This document shows, piece after piece, positions 1-6,744 of a stretch of 10,446 nucleotides of DNA. Source of the stretch: Ferruginibacter sp. (GTDB taxonomy: Bacteria; Bacteroidota; Bacteroidia; Chitinophagales; Chitinophagaceae); assembly GCA_018057635.1 (NCBI GenBank), contig JAGPDJ010000051.1, forward strand, positions 1-10,446. The letters run 5' to 3'. A model generated the notes under the pieces. It made no database searches and had not been told where the DNA came from. It was given only the letters and a program-made list of their open reading frames with translations. The position numbers and the translations under genes were made by a program. The first letter of the stretch is position 1. Each line of letters begins with the position of its first letter.

Positions 1-287
1 GCTGCAATTGCAACACCCTGTGCCCTTCCAAGCTTTAGCATGCTTTGTACATTTTTTCCAAAAAATGGAGCTTCAATGGCAAAATAGTCTGGTTTATATT
101 CTAAAATGAGTTGCTGAATCCTGAAATGGATCTTTTCAAGTTTTTCATATGCATCAATTTTAGCCGACAGCTTTAATACATTCATATCAAGTAATTGCAT
201 GGATGTGCCTTTAATTTCAATCAACCCATAACCCATGATAATAGTACCAGGATCTATACCCAAAATGATTTTTGATGCTTTTTGCAA
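1..287 (-). CDS. ruvC: Crossover junction endodeoxyribonuclease RuvC, N-terminal part (cut by window edge)
   Basis: RuvC resolves Holliday junctions by paired nicks, working with the RuvAB branch-migration motor. The 95 residues visible contain the RNase H-like first strand IILGIDPGTIIMGYGLIE with the catalytic Asp (D12 in this numbering). The second acidic motif is FAIEAPFFGKNVQSML, with the catalytic Glu at about residue 72, followed by LGRAQGVAIA. Both are typical of the family. The C-terminal half, with the last two catalytic acidic residues, lies outside the window. No ATG precedes the IDPGT motif in frame. The most plausible start is TTG at 287-285, giving LQKASKIILGIDPGT, a normal N-terminal spacing for this family. 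The gene is divergent from the membrane-protein gene that starts nearby, and the two start regions touch or overlap. The identification is secure; the exact start is not. Confidence 0.93.
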   Translation of the reverse strand, partial: MQKASKIILGIDPGTIIMGYGLIEIKGTSMQLLDMNVLKLSAKIDAYEKLEKIHFRIQQLILEYKPDYFAIEAPFFGKNVQSMLKLGRAQGVAIA

Positions 288-1300
288 TGTGCAACTTATT
301 TTTACTAATAATTTCCTGCTTGAACAAAAATATCAAATTAATAATCAATTACCTGCTTGGGCCACTGCTCTTTGTAATATTAGTATGGAGTTTATACAGG
401 CAGATCATACAGCAACCCGACCTGGAAGAGCGGTGGCAACAGATAAAATCAAGCTGGATGCAATACCAGTTCTGGATTGTATTCCTGCTTATGTTTGTAA
501 ACTGGGGCATTGAATCTGTTAAATGGATGTTACTGATAGAGCCACTTGAAAAATTTTCATTTATCAAATCATTCAAGTCTGTACTGGCAGGTTGCAGCAT
601 AACGATGTTAACGCCAAACAGGATCGGTGAATTTGGTGGCAGGATCATGTATGTAGAGGAAACAAACAGGCTGAGGGCTATTTCGCTCACAATATTGGGT
701 AGTATCAGCCAGCTGAGTATTACTATGATCATGGGCACGCTGGGCCTTTTTTTACTTAAAAACGGTTTTTTGGCTGATCCGCAAAAATTCAGTTCGGTTT
801 TGTGGTTGTTAAGCGATACGTTGTTTTATTCAAGTGTGGCCGTTACCGTTATTTTGCTGATGCTTTTTTTCAGGGTAAATTTTTTAATTGATCTCATTTC
901 AAGGGTTCCACTGTTAAAAAGCATGGTAAAGTTCATCGCGGTTGTTGAAATTTTCAGCGGTAAACAATTGTTAAGAATTTTATTTTTATCTTTTTTACGG
1001 TATATCGTATTTATTTTGCAATACATGCTGCTGTTGAGTGTGATGGAAGTAGAAATTGCGTACCCGGTTAGTTTTTTACTGCTCACTGTTTTTTATATGT
1101 TTATGGTGCTTGCACCTACTGTGGGTTTTACTGAATTGCCCGTGAGGGCAACAGCCAGTGTGGTTATTTTTGGTTTGTTCAGTACAAATGTATTGGGTAT
1201 TCAGGCGGCGGCACTTGGTATCTGGCTTATAAACCTTGTTTTACCGGCAGTTTTAGGTAGTTTGCTGATTGTAGGATTAAAAATCATGAAAGTAAAATGA
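275..1300 (+). CDS. Lysylphosphatidylglycerol synthase TM-region / YbhN-like (flippase-like) membrane protein
   Basis: This is a polytopic inner-membrane protein of about 325-341 residues with many hydrophobic segments, matching the integral-membrane domain of MprF/YbhN-type proteins (LPG_synthase_TM, UPF0104). Characteristic parts are TPNRIGEFGGRIMYVEE, in the usual TP-x-x-x-GE-x-x-R position around bases 610-660. The C-terminal APTVGFTELPVRATASV (around bases 1113-1165) is followed by a last TM pair. The soluble lysyl-transferase domain of full MprF is absent, so it is a stand-alone flippase-like protein; its substrate is unknown, and lipid transport across the membrane is inferred from the family. 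The start is uncertain: TTG 272, ATG 275, ATG 287 and TTG 320 are all in frame. TTG 320 gives an N-terminus (NKNIKLIINYLLGPLLF) that looks family-like and would avoid overlap with ruvC. It overlaps the next gene by four bases (ATGA), indicating co-translation. Confidence 0.85.
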   Translation: MLFAMCNLFLLIISCLNKNIKLIINYLLGPLLFVILVWSLYRQIIQQPDLEERWQQIKSSWMQYQFWIVFLLMFVNWGIESVKWMLLIEPLEKFSFIKSFKSVLAGCSITMLTPNRIGEFGGRIMYVEETNRLRAISLTILGSISQLSITMIMGTLGLFLLKNGFLADPQKFSSVLWLLSDTLFYSSVAVTVILLMLFFRVNFLIDLISRVPLLKSMVKFIAVVEIFSGKQLLRILFLSFLRYIVFILQYMLLLSVMEVEIAYPVSFLLLTVFYMFMVLAPTVGFTELPVRATASVVIFGLFSTNVLGIQAAALGIWLINLVLPAVLGSLLIVGLKIMKVK

Positions 1301-2097
1301 AGAAATTTTCAGGCGCAGTAATCATATTGTTTGCATTGAGCATGATCAGCTTCAATACAAGTCAGAATGATTTTTGCGGTATCCGGAATTTTGCATACAA
1401 AGACGGGGAAATGGTGACGTTTAAAGTTTATTACAGCACCCTTGGTGCTTATATTGGTGCCGGGGAGGCGACTTTTACAACTACACTGGAACGGTATAAT
1501 GGTAAAACCGTTTACCATCATGTGGGTGAGGGGAAAACGTATTCATTTTTCGATAATTTTTTCAAGGTACGCGACCGATATGAAAGTTATGTAGATACGG
1601 CAAATTTGCTGCCTTATAAATTCATACGGAATATTGAAGAAGGCAGCTATAAGAAATACAATAATGTAACCTTTAACCAGCAGGCAAATACTGCCGTAAG
1701 CACAAATGGAGTGTTTAAAATTGGTGATTGCATGCAGGATGTGATGAGTATGGTTTATTACGCCAGGAACATTGATTTTGCCAAATATAAAGTTGGAGAT
1801 AAAATACCGTTTGATATGTTCCTGGATGATGAGATCTTCCATTTATACATCAGGTATATGGGAAAGGAAAAGGTAAAAACACGTTATGGCAGGTTCAACG
1901 CAATCAAAATAAAACCGTTACTGGTTAAAGGTACCATTTTTAATGATGGGGAAAATATGTCTGCCTGGATCAGCGATGATCCCAATCACATCATTCTTCG
2001 CGTAGAAAGCCCCATTTCAGTAGGCAGTATCAAAGTAGATATGATGTCGTATAAAAACCTGCGTTACCCATTAACTTCTTTCAGGGGAATACGGTAA
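1297..2097 (+). CDS. DUF3108 domain-containing secreted protein
   Basis: The 266-residue product starts with a basic then hydrophobic segment (MKKFSGAVIILFALSMISF) that looks like a Sec signal peptide. There is no lipobox Cys directly after it, so it is probably periplasmic rather than a lipoprotein. The mature part reads as a DUF3108 protein. It has an early FKVYYSTLGAYIGAGEATF stretch, a central region with the conserved DVMSMVYYAR, and a C-terminal run with IKIKPLLVKGTIF and MSAWISDDPNHIILRVES. These fit the beta-rich DUF3108 fold. The molecular role of DUF3108 is not established. The start codon overlaps the upstream membrane-protein stop (ATGA), so the pair is very likely one operon, which hints at a shared envelope role. 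It converges with the minus-strand hydrolase 42 bp downstream. I see no clear hairpin terminator between them. Confidence 0.85.
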   Translation: MKKFSGAVIILFALSMISFNTSQNDFCGIRNFAYKDGEMVTFKVYYSTLGAYIGAGEATFTTTLERYNGKTVYHHVGEGKTYSFFDNFFKVRDRYESYVDTANLLPYKFIRNIEEGSYKKYNNVTFNQQANTAVSTNGVFKIGDCMQDVMSMVYYARNIDFAKYKVGDKIPFDMFLDDEIFHLYIRYMGKEKVKTRYGRFNAIKIKPLLVKGTIFNDGENMSAWISDDPNHIILRVESPISVGSIKVDMMSYKNLRYPLTSFRGIR

Positions 2098-2139
2098 TGC
2101 TGCACTCAAACATTACATACAAATAAAATATTATAAAGG

Positions 2140-2976
2140 TCATAATTCATCCAGCCGGAAAGTATCTTTTAAGCGTATACCCTTTTCCGTCATATTTAAT
2201 GTGCAGCATTCAATTTTTGGGTCATGTTCAAAGAATAATGTGTAATTGTTTTGCAGGGCTTCCGTTAAAAAAAATTTCTTTTCATTTAAAGTGGTAAGCG
2301 GAAACATATCATAAGCCATCACATACGGCAAAGGAATATGCGCAGCAGACGGCAGCAGGTCGGCCATATAAACTATTGTTCTTCCTTTGTAATTAATTTG
2401 TGGAAGCATCATCGCTTCCGTGTGCCCGAATACCATTCTTACCGAAAATGCATCCGGAAATGCTTCGGGGTTTGTTTCAATGAACTTCAGTTGCCCGCTT
2501 TGCTGAATCGGAAGAATGTTTTCCTTTAAAAAAGATGCTTTTTCCCTGTCATTCGGTTCTGTTGCCCATTTCCAGTGTCTTTCATTGCTCCAGTACACAG
2601 CATTTTTAAATGCCGGAACAAATTTATCTCCTTCTCTTTTAATACTTCCGCCACAATGATCAAAGTGAAGGTGGGTAAGGAATACATCCGTTATATCATC
2701 TTTGGTAAATCCATGTTTTGCCAAAGATTTATCTAGGCTGTCATTCCCATGAAGATAATAATGGCCAAAGAATTTGGCGTCCTGTTTATCACCCATGCCA
2801 TTGTCAATAAGGATGAGCCTGTTTCCATCTTCCACCAGTAAACAGCGCAATGCCCAGCTGCACATATTATTTTCATCAGCAGGATTTAAATTGTTCCAGA
2901 TGCTTTTGGGTACAACACCAAACATGGCGCCACCATCCAGTTTGAAAAAACCTGTATTGATCGTATATAATTTCAT
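2140..2976 (-). CDS. MBL-fold metallo-hydrolase (lactonase-like subfamily)
   Basis: This is a 278-residue metallo-beta-lactamase-fold hydrolase with a full set of metal ligands. THLHFDHCGG supplies H102, H104, D106 and H107. FGHTEAMM supplies H185, MADLLP supplies D206 and FFEHDP supplies H251. The length, the long N-terminal cap region and the HLHFDHCGG form resemble the group that includes AHL-lactonase-like and other dinuclear-zinc hydrolases. The substrate cannot be read from the sequence, and quorum quenching should not be assumed. No signal peptide is visible, so it is cytoplasmic. It lies 19 bp downstream of the MFS gene on the same strand and is probably co-transcribed with it, which could link hydrolysis to transport of the same compound, though that is inference. 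The ATG start at 2976 fits the family N-terminus (MKLYTINTGFFKLDGG). Confidence 0.88.
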   Translation of the reverse strand: MKLYTINTGFFKLDGGAMFGVVPKSIWNNLNPADENNMCSWALRCLLVEDGNRLILIDNGMGDKQDAKFFGHYYLHGNDSLDKSLAKHGFTKDDITDVFLTHLHFDHCGGSIKREGDKFVPAFKNAVYWSNERHWKWATEPNDREKASFLKENILPIQQSGQLKFIETNPEAFPDAFSVRMVFGHTEAMMLPQINYKGRTIVYMADLLPSAAHIPLPYVMAYDMFPLTTLNEKKFFLTEALQNNYTLFFEHDPKIECCTLNMTEKGIRLKDTFRLDEL

Positions 2977-2995
2977 AAGTGATTTTTTAGTTGGA

Positions 2996-4297
2996 TTAAA
3001 GACTTCCTTTTACATAATTGTGTTTTCCCTGTTTCTGCAAAGTAAACAGGAGGAATATTAATCCGAGGATAAAGAATATGACCAGTGCTAAAATAGAATT
3101 TCGCATATTGCCGGTTAACCCTTCTATATATCCAAAACTAAAGAGTCCGATCACGATGGCAATTTTCTCTGTTACATCATAAAAACTGAAAAATGAAGCC
3201 GTGTCCTTGGTTTCGGGTATAAGTTTACTGTAAGTTGAACGGCTGAGCGATTGAATGCCACCCATTACCAGCCCTACCAGTGATGCGATGATGTAAAAGT
3301 GATATTCTGTGGATATGAAATAACCCGCAATACAAACACCAATCCACAGCATTACTGTAAAAATCAATATCCTGATATTACCATATTTTTCAGACAGCCT
3401 GCTCATGCCCGTTGCTCCCAATATAGCTACCAGTTGAATGATTACAGCAGTTATGATGAGTTTGCTGTTTTCCAGTTTAAGTTCTTTAATCCCGAAATCT
3501 ATTGCAACCAGCATTACCGTTTGTACACCCATGCTGTAAAAAAAGAATGCCGGAAGAAACCGCTTCAGTACGGGCATGTGTACCAGCTGCAGCCAAACTT
3601 TTTTCAGTTCAAGGAAACCGTTTTTAAGCACATGTGTTTTTGCATGCCGCACCGATTTTGGACTTATCGGTAACACATTGAAAGTGATCTGGGCAAAACC
3701 AACCCACCAGATTCCCACGAGCAGGAAAGTGATCTTTAATGGCATGGCTCCTTCCGGCATCATCATTACCAGTGCAAAACCAATCATCTGCATGATCACA
3801 CTACCAATGTAACCCATCGAATATCCCTTTGCACTTATCCGGTCCATATCTTTTTCTGCAGAAATATCGGGCAGGTAAGAATTGTAAAAAACCTGGCTGC
3901 CATAGAATCCGATTCCGGCAAACATGAAACACATCAGGCCAAGGTTTACATGTTCAGCATCAAAGTAGTACATCAAACAGCAACTTACAGCACCGAGATA
4001 ACAGAAAAAACGCATAAAATTTTTCTTGTTGCCTTTATAATCTGCAATGGAAGAAAGCACCGGCGATAATATGGCTATTACCAGGAACCCAAATGATAAA
4101 ATATAGTCTTTCAGTTCAGTATTTACATAGGTTCGGCCTAAAAATGGCACCCCGTTCTTAAAGGCTTCATTTTGAGTTCCGGTTACAGCTGCATAATAGG
4201 CAGGAAAAAAAGTGGTGGTGATTACCAGGTTGTATACGGAATTAGCCCAGTCATACATTGCCCAGCCATTGATAACTTTTTTTGAAGCAGTCAGCAT
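2996..4297 (-). CDS. MFS transporter, UMF1 / Atg22-like family
   Basis: This 433-residue integral membrane protein has about twelve hydrophobic segments. It begins with INGWAMYDWANSVYNLVI, the hallmark N-terminus of the UMF1 family (major facilitator superfamily, related to fungal Atg22). Other typical parts are GFYGSQVFYNSYLPDI, KGYSMGYIGSVIMQMIG and, late in the protein, GGIQSLSRSTYSKLIPE followed by FSFYDVTEKIAIVIG. Yeast Atg22 exports amino acids from the vacuole; the substrate of bacterial UMF1 proteins is generally unknown, so none is assigned. The gene starts 72 bp downstream of uppP and ends 19 bp before the hydrolase gene. The intergenic stretch after uppP (4298-4369) is AT-rich without a convincing terminator, so read-through from uppP is possible. 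Confidence 0.9.
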   Translation of the reverse strand: MLTASKKVINGWAMYDWANSVYNLVITTTFFPAYYAAVTGTQNEAFKNGVPFLGRTYVNTELKDYILSFGFLVIAILSPVLSSIADYKGNKKNFMRFFCYLGAVSCCLMYYFDAEHVNLGLMCFMFAGIGFYGSQVFYNSYLPDISAEKDMDRISAKGYSMGYIGSVIMQMIGFALVMMMPEGAMPLKITFLLVGIWWVGFAQITFNVLPISPKSVRHAKTHVLKNGFLELKKVWLQLVHMPVLKRFLPAFFFYSMGVQTVMLVAIDFGIKELKLENSKLIITAVIIQLVAILGATGMSRLSEKYGNIRILIFTVMLWIGVCIAGYFISTEYHFYIIASLVGLVMGGIQSLSRSTYSKLIPETKDTASFFSFYDVTEKIAIVIGLFSFGYIEGLTGNMRNSILALVIFFILGLIFLLFTLQKQGKHNYVKGSL

Positions 4298-4369
4298 TTT
4301 GATAATTAAGAATGAAAAATTAGCAATTAATTATTGAAATGCAGCAGAAAAATTAAATGATCCTTTTAA

Positions 4370-5158
4370 CTAAATAACACCTTTCCATATCAGGAAAAGT
4401 AATATAATGCCAAGTACGATCCTGTAAATGCCCCATACTCTGAATCCATGCTTTTTCAGGAAACCTATGAAGAATTTGATGGCTAGCATGGCTACCACAA
4501 AAGCAACCAGGTTTCCAATGGCAAGTTGTTTGATCTCTTCACCTGTGAACCCGCCATTTTCGCTGTAATGTTTATACAGTTTATATCCTGTGGCTGCAAG
4601 CATGGTAGGTACGGCCAGGAAAAAAGAGAATTCAGCAGCGGCACTACGCGTCATTTTTTGCTGCATGCCTCCAATAATGGATGCTGCACTGCGGCTAACG
4701 CCGGGGATCATGGCCAGGCATTGCCAGGCTCCTATCATAAATGAATTTAAATAAGTGGTTTCTTTTTCTGAATGAATGGTGGGATTGTTAAATGCTTTGT
4801 CAACAAATATTAAAATGATTCCGCCCAGTAACAATGAAACCGCCACAGTTGTACTGCTTTCCAGCATGGCATCAATCTTCTTTGAAAAAAGCAATCCAAG
4901 TATAATTGCAGGGATAACGCCTACAACCAGTTTAAAATAAAAAGGGAGGTTTTTAAAATCAAAAAATTTCTTCCAGTATAATACCACCACTGCCAGGATG
5001 GCTCCTAACTGTATGGCAACGGTAAACATCTTGGTGTAATCATTGTCAGGAATGCGAAGAAGTTTTTCTGTGATGATCATGTGGCCTGTAGAAGAGATCG
5101 GAATATATTCAGTGATTCCCTCAACAATAGCAATGATTACCGTTTGTAATGTGTTCAT
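4370..5158 (-). CDS. uppP: Undecaprenyl-diphosphatase UppP (BacA)
   Basis: UppP removes a phosphate from undecaprenyl diphosphate at the membrane, regenerating the C55-P lipid carrier for peptidoglycan and other surface polymers; overexpression gives bacitracin resistance. The 262-residue product has the two signature motifs of the BacA family. The first, EGITEYIPISSTGHMI, contains E13, E17, S23 and H26. The second, IPGVSRSAAS, contains R156. These align with the essential Glu, Ser, His and Arg residues of the E. coli enzyme. Several hydrophobic segments follow. The gene is downstream of ftsX and the DUF3098 gene, an order I recall as common in Bacteroidota, but it is separated from them here by a hairpin terminator. 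In many relatives truB follows; here an MFS gene follows instead. Confidence 0.96.
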   Translation of the reverse strand: MNTLQTVIIAIVEGITEYIPISSTGHMIITEKLLRIPDNDYTKMFTVAIQLGAILAVVVLYWKKFFDFKNLPFYFKLVVGVIPAIILGLLFSKKIDAMLESSTTVAVSLLLGGIILIFVDKAFNNPTIHSEKETTYLNSFMIGAWQCLAMIPGVSRSAASIIGGMQQKMTRSAAAEFSFFLAVPTMLAATGYKLYKHYSENGGFTGEEIKQLAIGNLVAFVVAMLAIKFFIGFLKKHGFRVWGIYRIVLGIILLFLIWKGVI

Positions 5159-5185
5159 GTATATTGATTATAGATTGTATCAGCT

Positions 5186-5213
5186 AAAATAAAAAACGCT
5201 GTAATTAACAGCG
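5186..5213 (-). terminator. Intrinsic terminator after the ftsX-DUF3098 pair
   Basis: Read on the minus strand, a 6-bp perfect stem CGCTGT/ACAGCG (bases 5208-5213 and 5197-5202) with a 5-nt AT-rich loop is followed directly by six T and then ATTTT. This is a plausible rho-independent terminator for the DUF3098 transcript. It lies 28 bp ahead of the uppP start, suggesting that uppP has its own promoter or is partly attenuated. The stem is short, so read-through is possible. Confidence 0.6.
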
Positions 5214-5267
5214 CTATTCCAGGTATGTTTTAAACAGGAAACCTCGTTTATATAGTAACCCTTCTGC

Positions 5268-5516
5268 TTATTTTGGTTTCTTCATAATTGCTATGATCTC
5301 AACAATGAAACCGGTAATGATAAGTATAGGAGCGATGGTTATCCTGGTTGTACTATATACTTCTTTGGTATCAAAAACATTGGGGTCGGTATTCTTTCCA
5401 CCACTCATCAGGAAAAATCCCAGTGCCAGGATAGCCAGGCCGATGAGCATCCACATATAATTTTCCCTTCCAAAAAGGTTGGTCCTGGTAACTACTTGAT
5501 TCTTTTCTTTAGACAT
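5268..5516 (-). CDS. DUF3098 domain-containing small membrane protein
   Basis: This 82-residue protein has a short polar N-terminus and two predicted membrane segments, about residues 20-39 (YMWMLIGLAILALGFFLMSG) and 60-77 (IAPILIITGFIVEIIAIM). A loop with DPNVFDTKEVYSTTRIT lies between them. This layout, and NLFGRENYMWMLIGLAIL, match DUF3098, a small family found in Bacteroidota next to ftsX and uppP. The function is unknown; the constant partnership with ftsX suggests a role in cell division or envelope, which is inference. It begins 44 bp after the ftsX stop on the same strand and is probably co-transcribed with it. A hairpin terminator follows the gene. Confidence 0.85.
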   Translation of the reverse strand: MSKEKNQVVTRTNLFGRENYMWMLIGLAILALGFFLMSGGKNTDPNVFDTKEVYSTTRITIAPILIITGFIVEIIAIMKKPK

Positions 5517-5560
5517 ATTATACTATTTGTATGCAAGATAATGGAAATTTCAAATTCCGG

Positions 5561-6439
5561 TTAATAGAGGTCATCCAGTTTCATTCTCAGGTATTTTATA
5601 ACGGAACGGTGTGTACTCACCAATGTGATGGAAACGCCCAGTATGATGATGATCGTAAAAAGGAGCAGTAATCCTTTGGTATCCCTGAGCGATTTAAAAT
5701 CGGGGAGGAAGTTCTCTATCAGCAAAACACTGCCCCAGATAGCTGCAATGGCTATCAGGGATGCAATAAACCCGTTTATAATTGCTCTTTGGTTAATCGG
5801 TTTTGCAATAAACCACCTGGTGGCACCTACCATTTGCATGGTTTTTATTAGAAAACGGTTACTATACATGGCCAGCCTGATGGTATTATCAATGGAGAAT
5901 ACAACCAATATGGTCAATAAAATAGCCGCAATCAGGAATATGATGGCTGCTGTTTTTACATAACTGCTCACTTTTGAAACCGTTTCTGTAGGAAATTGAA
6001 ATTCGGAGATCACACCAGGGTAAGCCTCCTGTAAATTCAATGCCAGGCGGGTTAGGCTGTCTTCTACTACATAATTTGCCTTTACATAAAAATCGATGCT
6101 TTCCGGTAGCGGGTTGTTGCTTAAAAATTGTTTCCAGGTGGTATCATTTTCCGCATTCCATTTTTTAATAGCTATTTCTTTGCTTACGTATTCAACCCTG
6201 TTGGCATAAGGAATAGAGGAAATATAGTTTTTCAGGCTGTCAATCTGCTTTTTAGATGCATCCCTGTTTAACCAGGTATGAACCTGTATGTTCTCTTTTA
6301 AATAATCACCGGTTTTGCGGAGATTTAAAAAAAACCAGCCCACAATACCAAATAAAAACAACACCAATGCTACACCAATGATCGCACCTGTATAATTTGG
6401 TTTGCCTTTTTTACCGGATGCTTTTCCAAACTGCGCCAT
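5561..6439 (-). CDS. ftsX: Cell division protein FtsX (ABC-transporter-like permease)
   Basis: FtsX is the membrane partner of the ATPase FtsE and couples divisome signals to peptidoglycan hydrolase activation. The 292-residue product has the standard four-helix plan. TM1 is at about residues 18-40, followed by a periplasmic extracellular domain with VHTWLNRDASKKQIDSLK and VEYVSKEIAIKKW. Three C-terminal TM segments follow, with the FtsX signature MQMVGATRWFIAKPINQRA between TM2 and TM3. The short Lys-rich N-terminal tail (GKASGKKGKPNY) is cytoplasmic. No ftsE is adjacent, as is usual in Bacteroidota. It is the first gene of the minus-strand run and is divergent from leuS. Confidence 0.95.
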   Translation of the reverse strand: MAQFGKASGKKGKPNYTGAIIGVALVLFLFGIVGWFFLNLRKTGDYLKENIQVHTWLNRDASKKQIDSLKNYISSIPYANRVEYVSKEIAIKKWNAENDTTWKQFLSNNPLPESIDFYVKANYVVEDSLTRLALNLQEAYPGVISEFQFPTETVSKVSSYVKTAAIIFLIAAILLTILVVFSIDNTIRLAMYSNRFLIKTMQMVGATRWFIAKPINQRAIINGFIASLIAIAAIWGSVLLIENFLPDFKSLRDTKGLLLLFTIIIILGVSITLVSTHRSVIKYLRMKLDDLY

Positions 6440-6491
6440 AATATTTGTCTTAAAACAGGATGATGAATGAATTTTCCATTTTCAAAGTGCA

Positions 6492-6499
6492 CAAAAATA
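6492..6499 (-). promoter_or_regulatory. Candidate -7 element for ftsX
   Basis: On the minus strand this is TATTTTTG, an exact match to the Bacteroidota -7 consensus TAnnTTTG, about 53 bp upstream of the ftsX start. No TTTG-type -33 element is found at the right spacing, and an 8-mer this AT-rich can occur by chance. Confidence 0.3.
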
Positions 6500-6521
6500 A
6501 AGGATTTTAAGTGGTTTGTTT

Positions 6522-6529
6522 TATTTTTG
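6522..6529 (+). promoter_or_regulatory. Candidate -7 element for leuS
   Basis: TATTTTTG matches the Bacteroidota TAnnTTTG -7 consensus on the plus strand, implying a leader of roughly 210 nt before the leuS ATG. No -33 element is visible at the expected distance, so the support is weak. Confidence 0.25.
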
Positions 6530-6609
6530 CCCTCTACAAAAACGATTGCCTGCCAAATATATTTTTATTGCTGGAATGAGATTGCTTATTTATTTGTTAA
6601 AAAGTCAGT

Positions 6610-6636
6610 CATTTTATCAATAGGATCAATAAAATG
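6610..6636. repeat. AT-rich inverted repeat in the leuS leader
   Basis: CATTTTAT (6610-6617) and ATAAAATG (6629-6636) are a perfect 8-bp inverted pair around an 11-nt spacer, about 110 bp upstream of leuS. It could be an operator or a weak RNA hairpin, or chance in AT-rich DNA. No T-tract follows, so it is not a terminator. Confidence 0.3.
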
Positions 6637-6744
6637 GAATTTTGATGCGCTAGCTTTATTGGTTTATCTGTTTCGGCTGTGCTTCATAATTAATCATTAT
6701 ATCGGGTTAGCAAAAAGGAATTTAATAAGTCAATAGCAAAATAA

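Larger units (their letters stand above)
6440..6744. other. Divergent intergenic region between ftsX and leuS
   Basis: About 305 bp of AT-rich DNA must hold the promoters of both ftsX and leuS. A plus-strand reading frame of 89 codons (6467-6736) crosses it. Its product resembles no family I know and it starts in the presumed ftsX leader, so I do not call it a gene. The region contains two candidate Bacteroidota -7 elements and one AT-rich inverted repeat, listed separately. I see no tRNA, riboswitch or T-box-like structure. Confidence 0.6.

Noticed and set aside
349..738. 129-codon minus-strand frame opposite the membrane-protein gene
   Set aside because: It is a shadow of the well-supported plus-strand gene, with no family resemblance.
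2098..2139. Bidirectional terminator between the convergent DUF3108 and hydrolase genes
   Set aside because: The 42-bp stretch is AT-rich but has no GC stem with a T-run that I can identify.
3299..3673. 124-codon plus-strand frame inside the MFS gene
   Set aside because: It is antisense to a clear UMF1-family coding region; its composition is that of a shadow frame.
6467..6736. 89-codon plus-strand reading frame between ftsX and leuS
   Set aside because: It has no recognisable domain, poor protein-like composition and lies across the divergent promoter region. It is probably chance.
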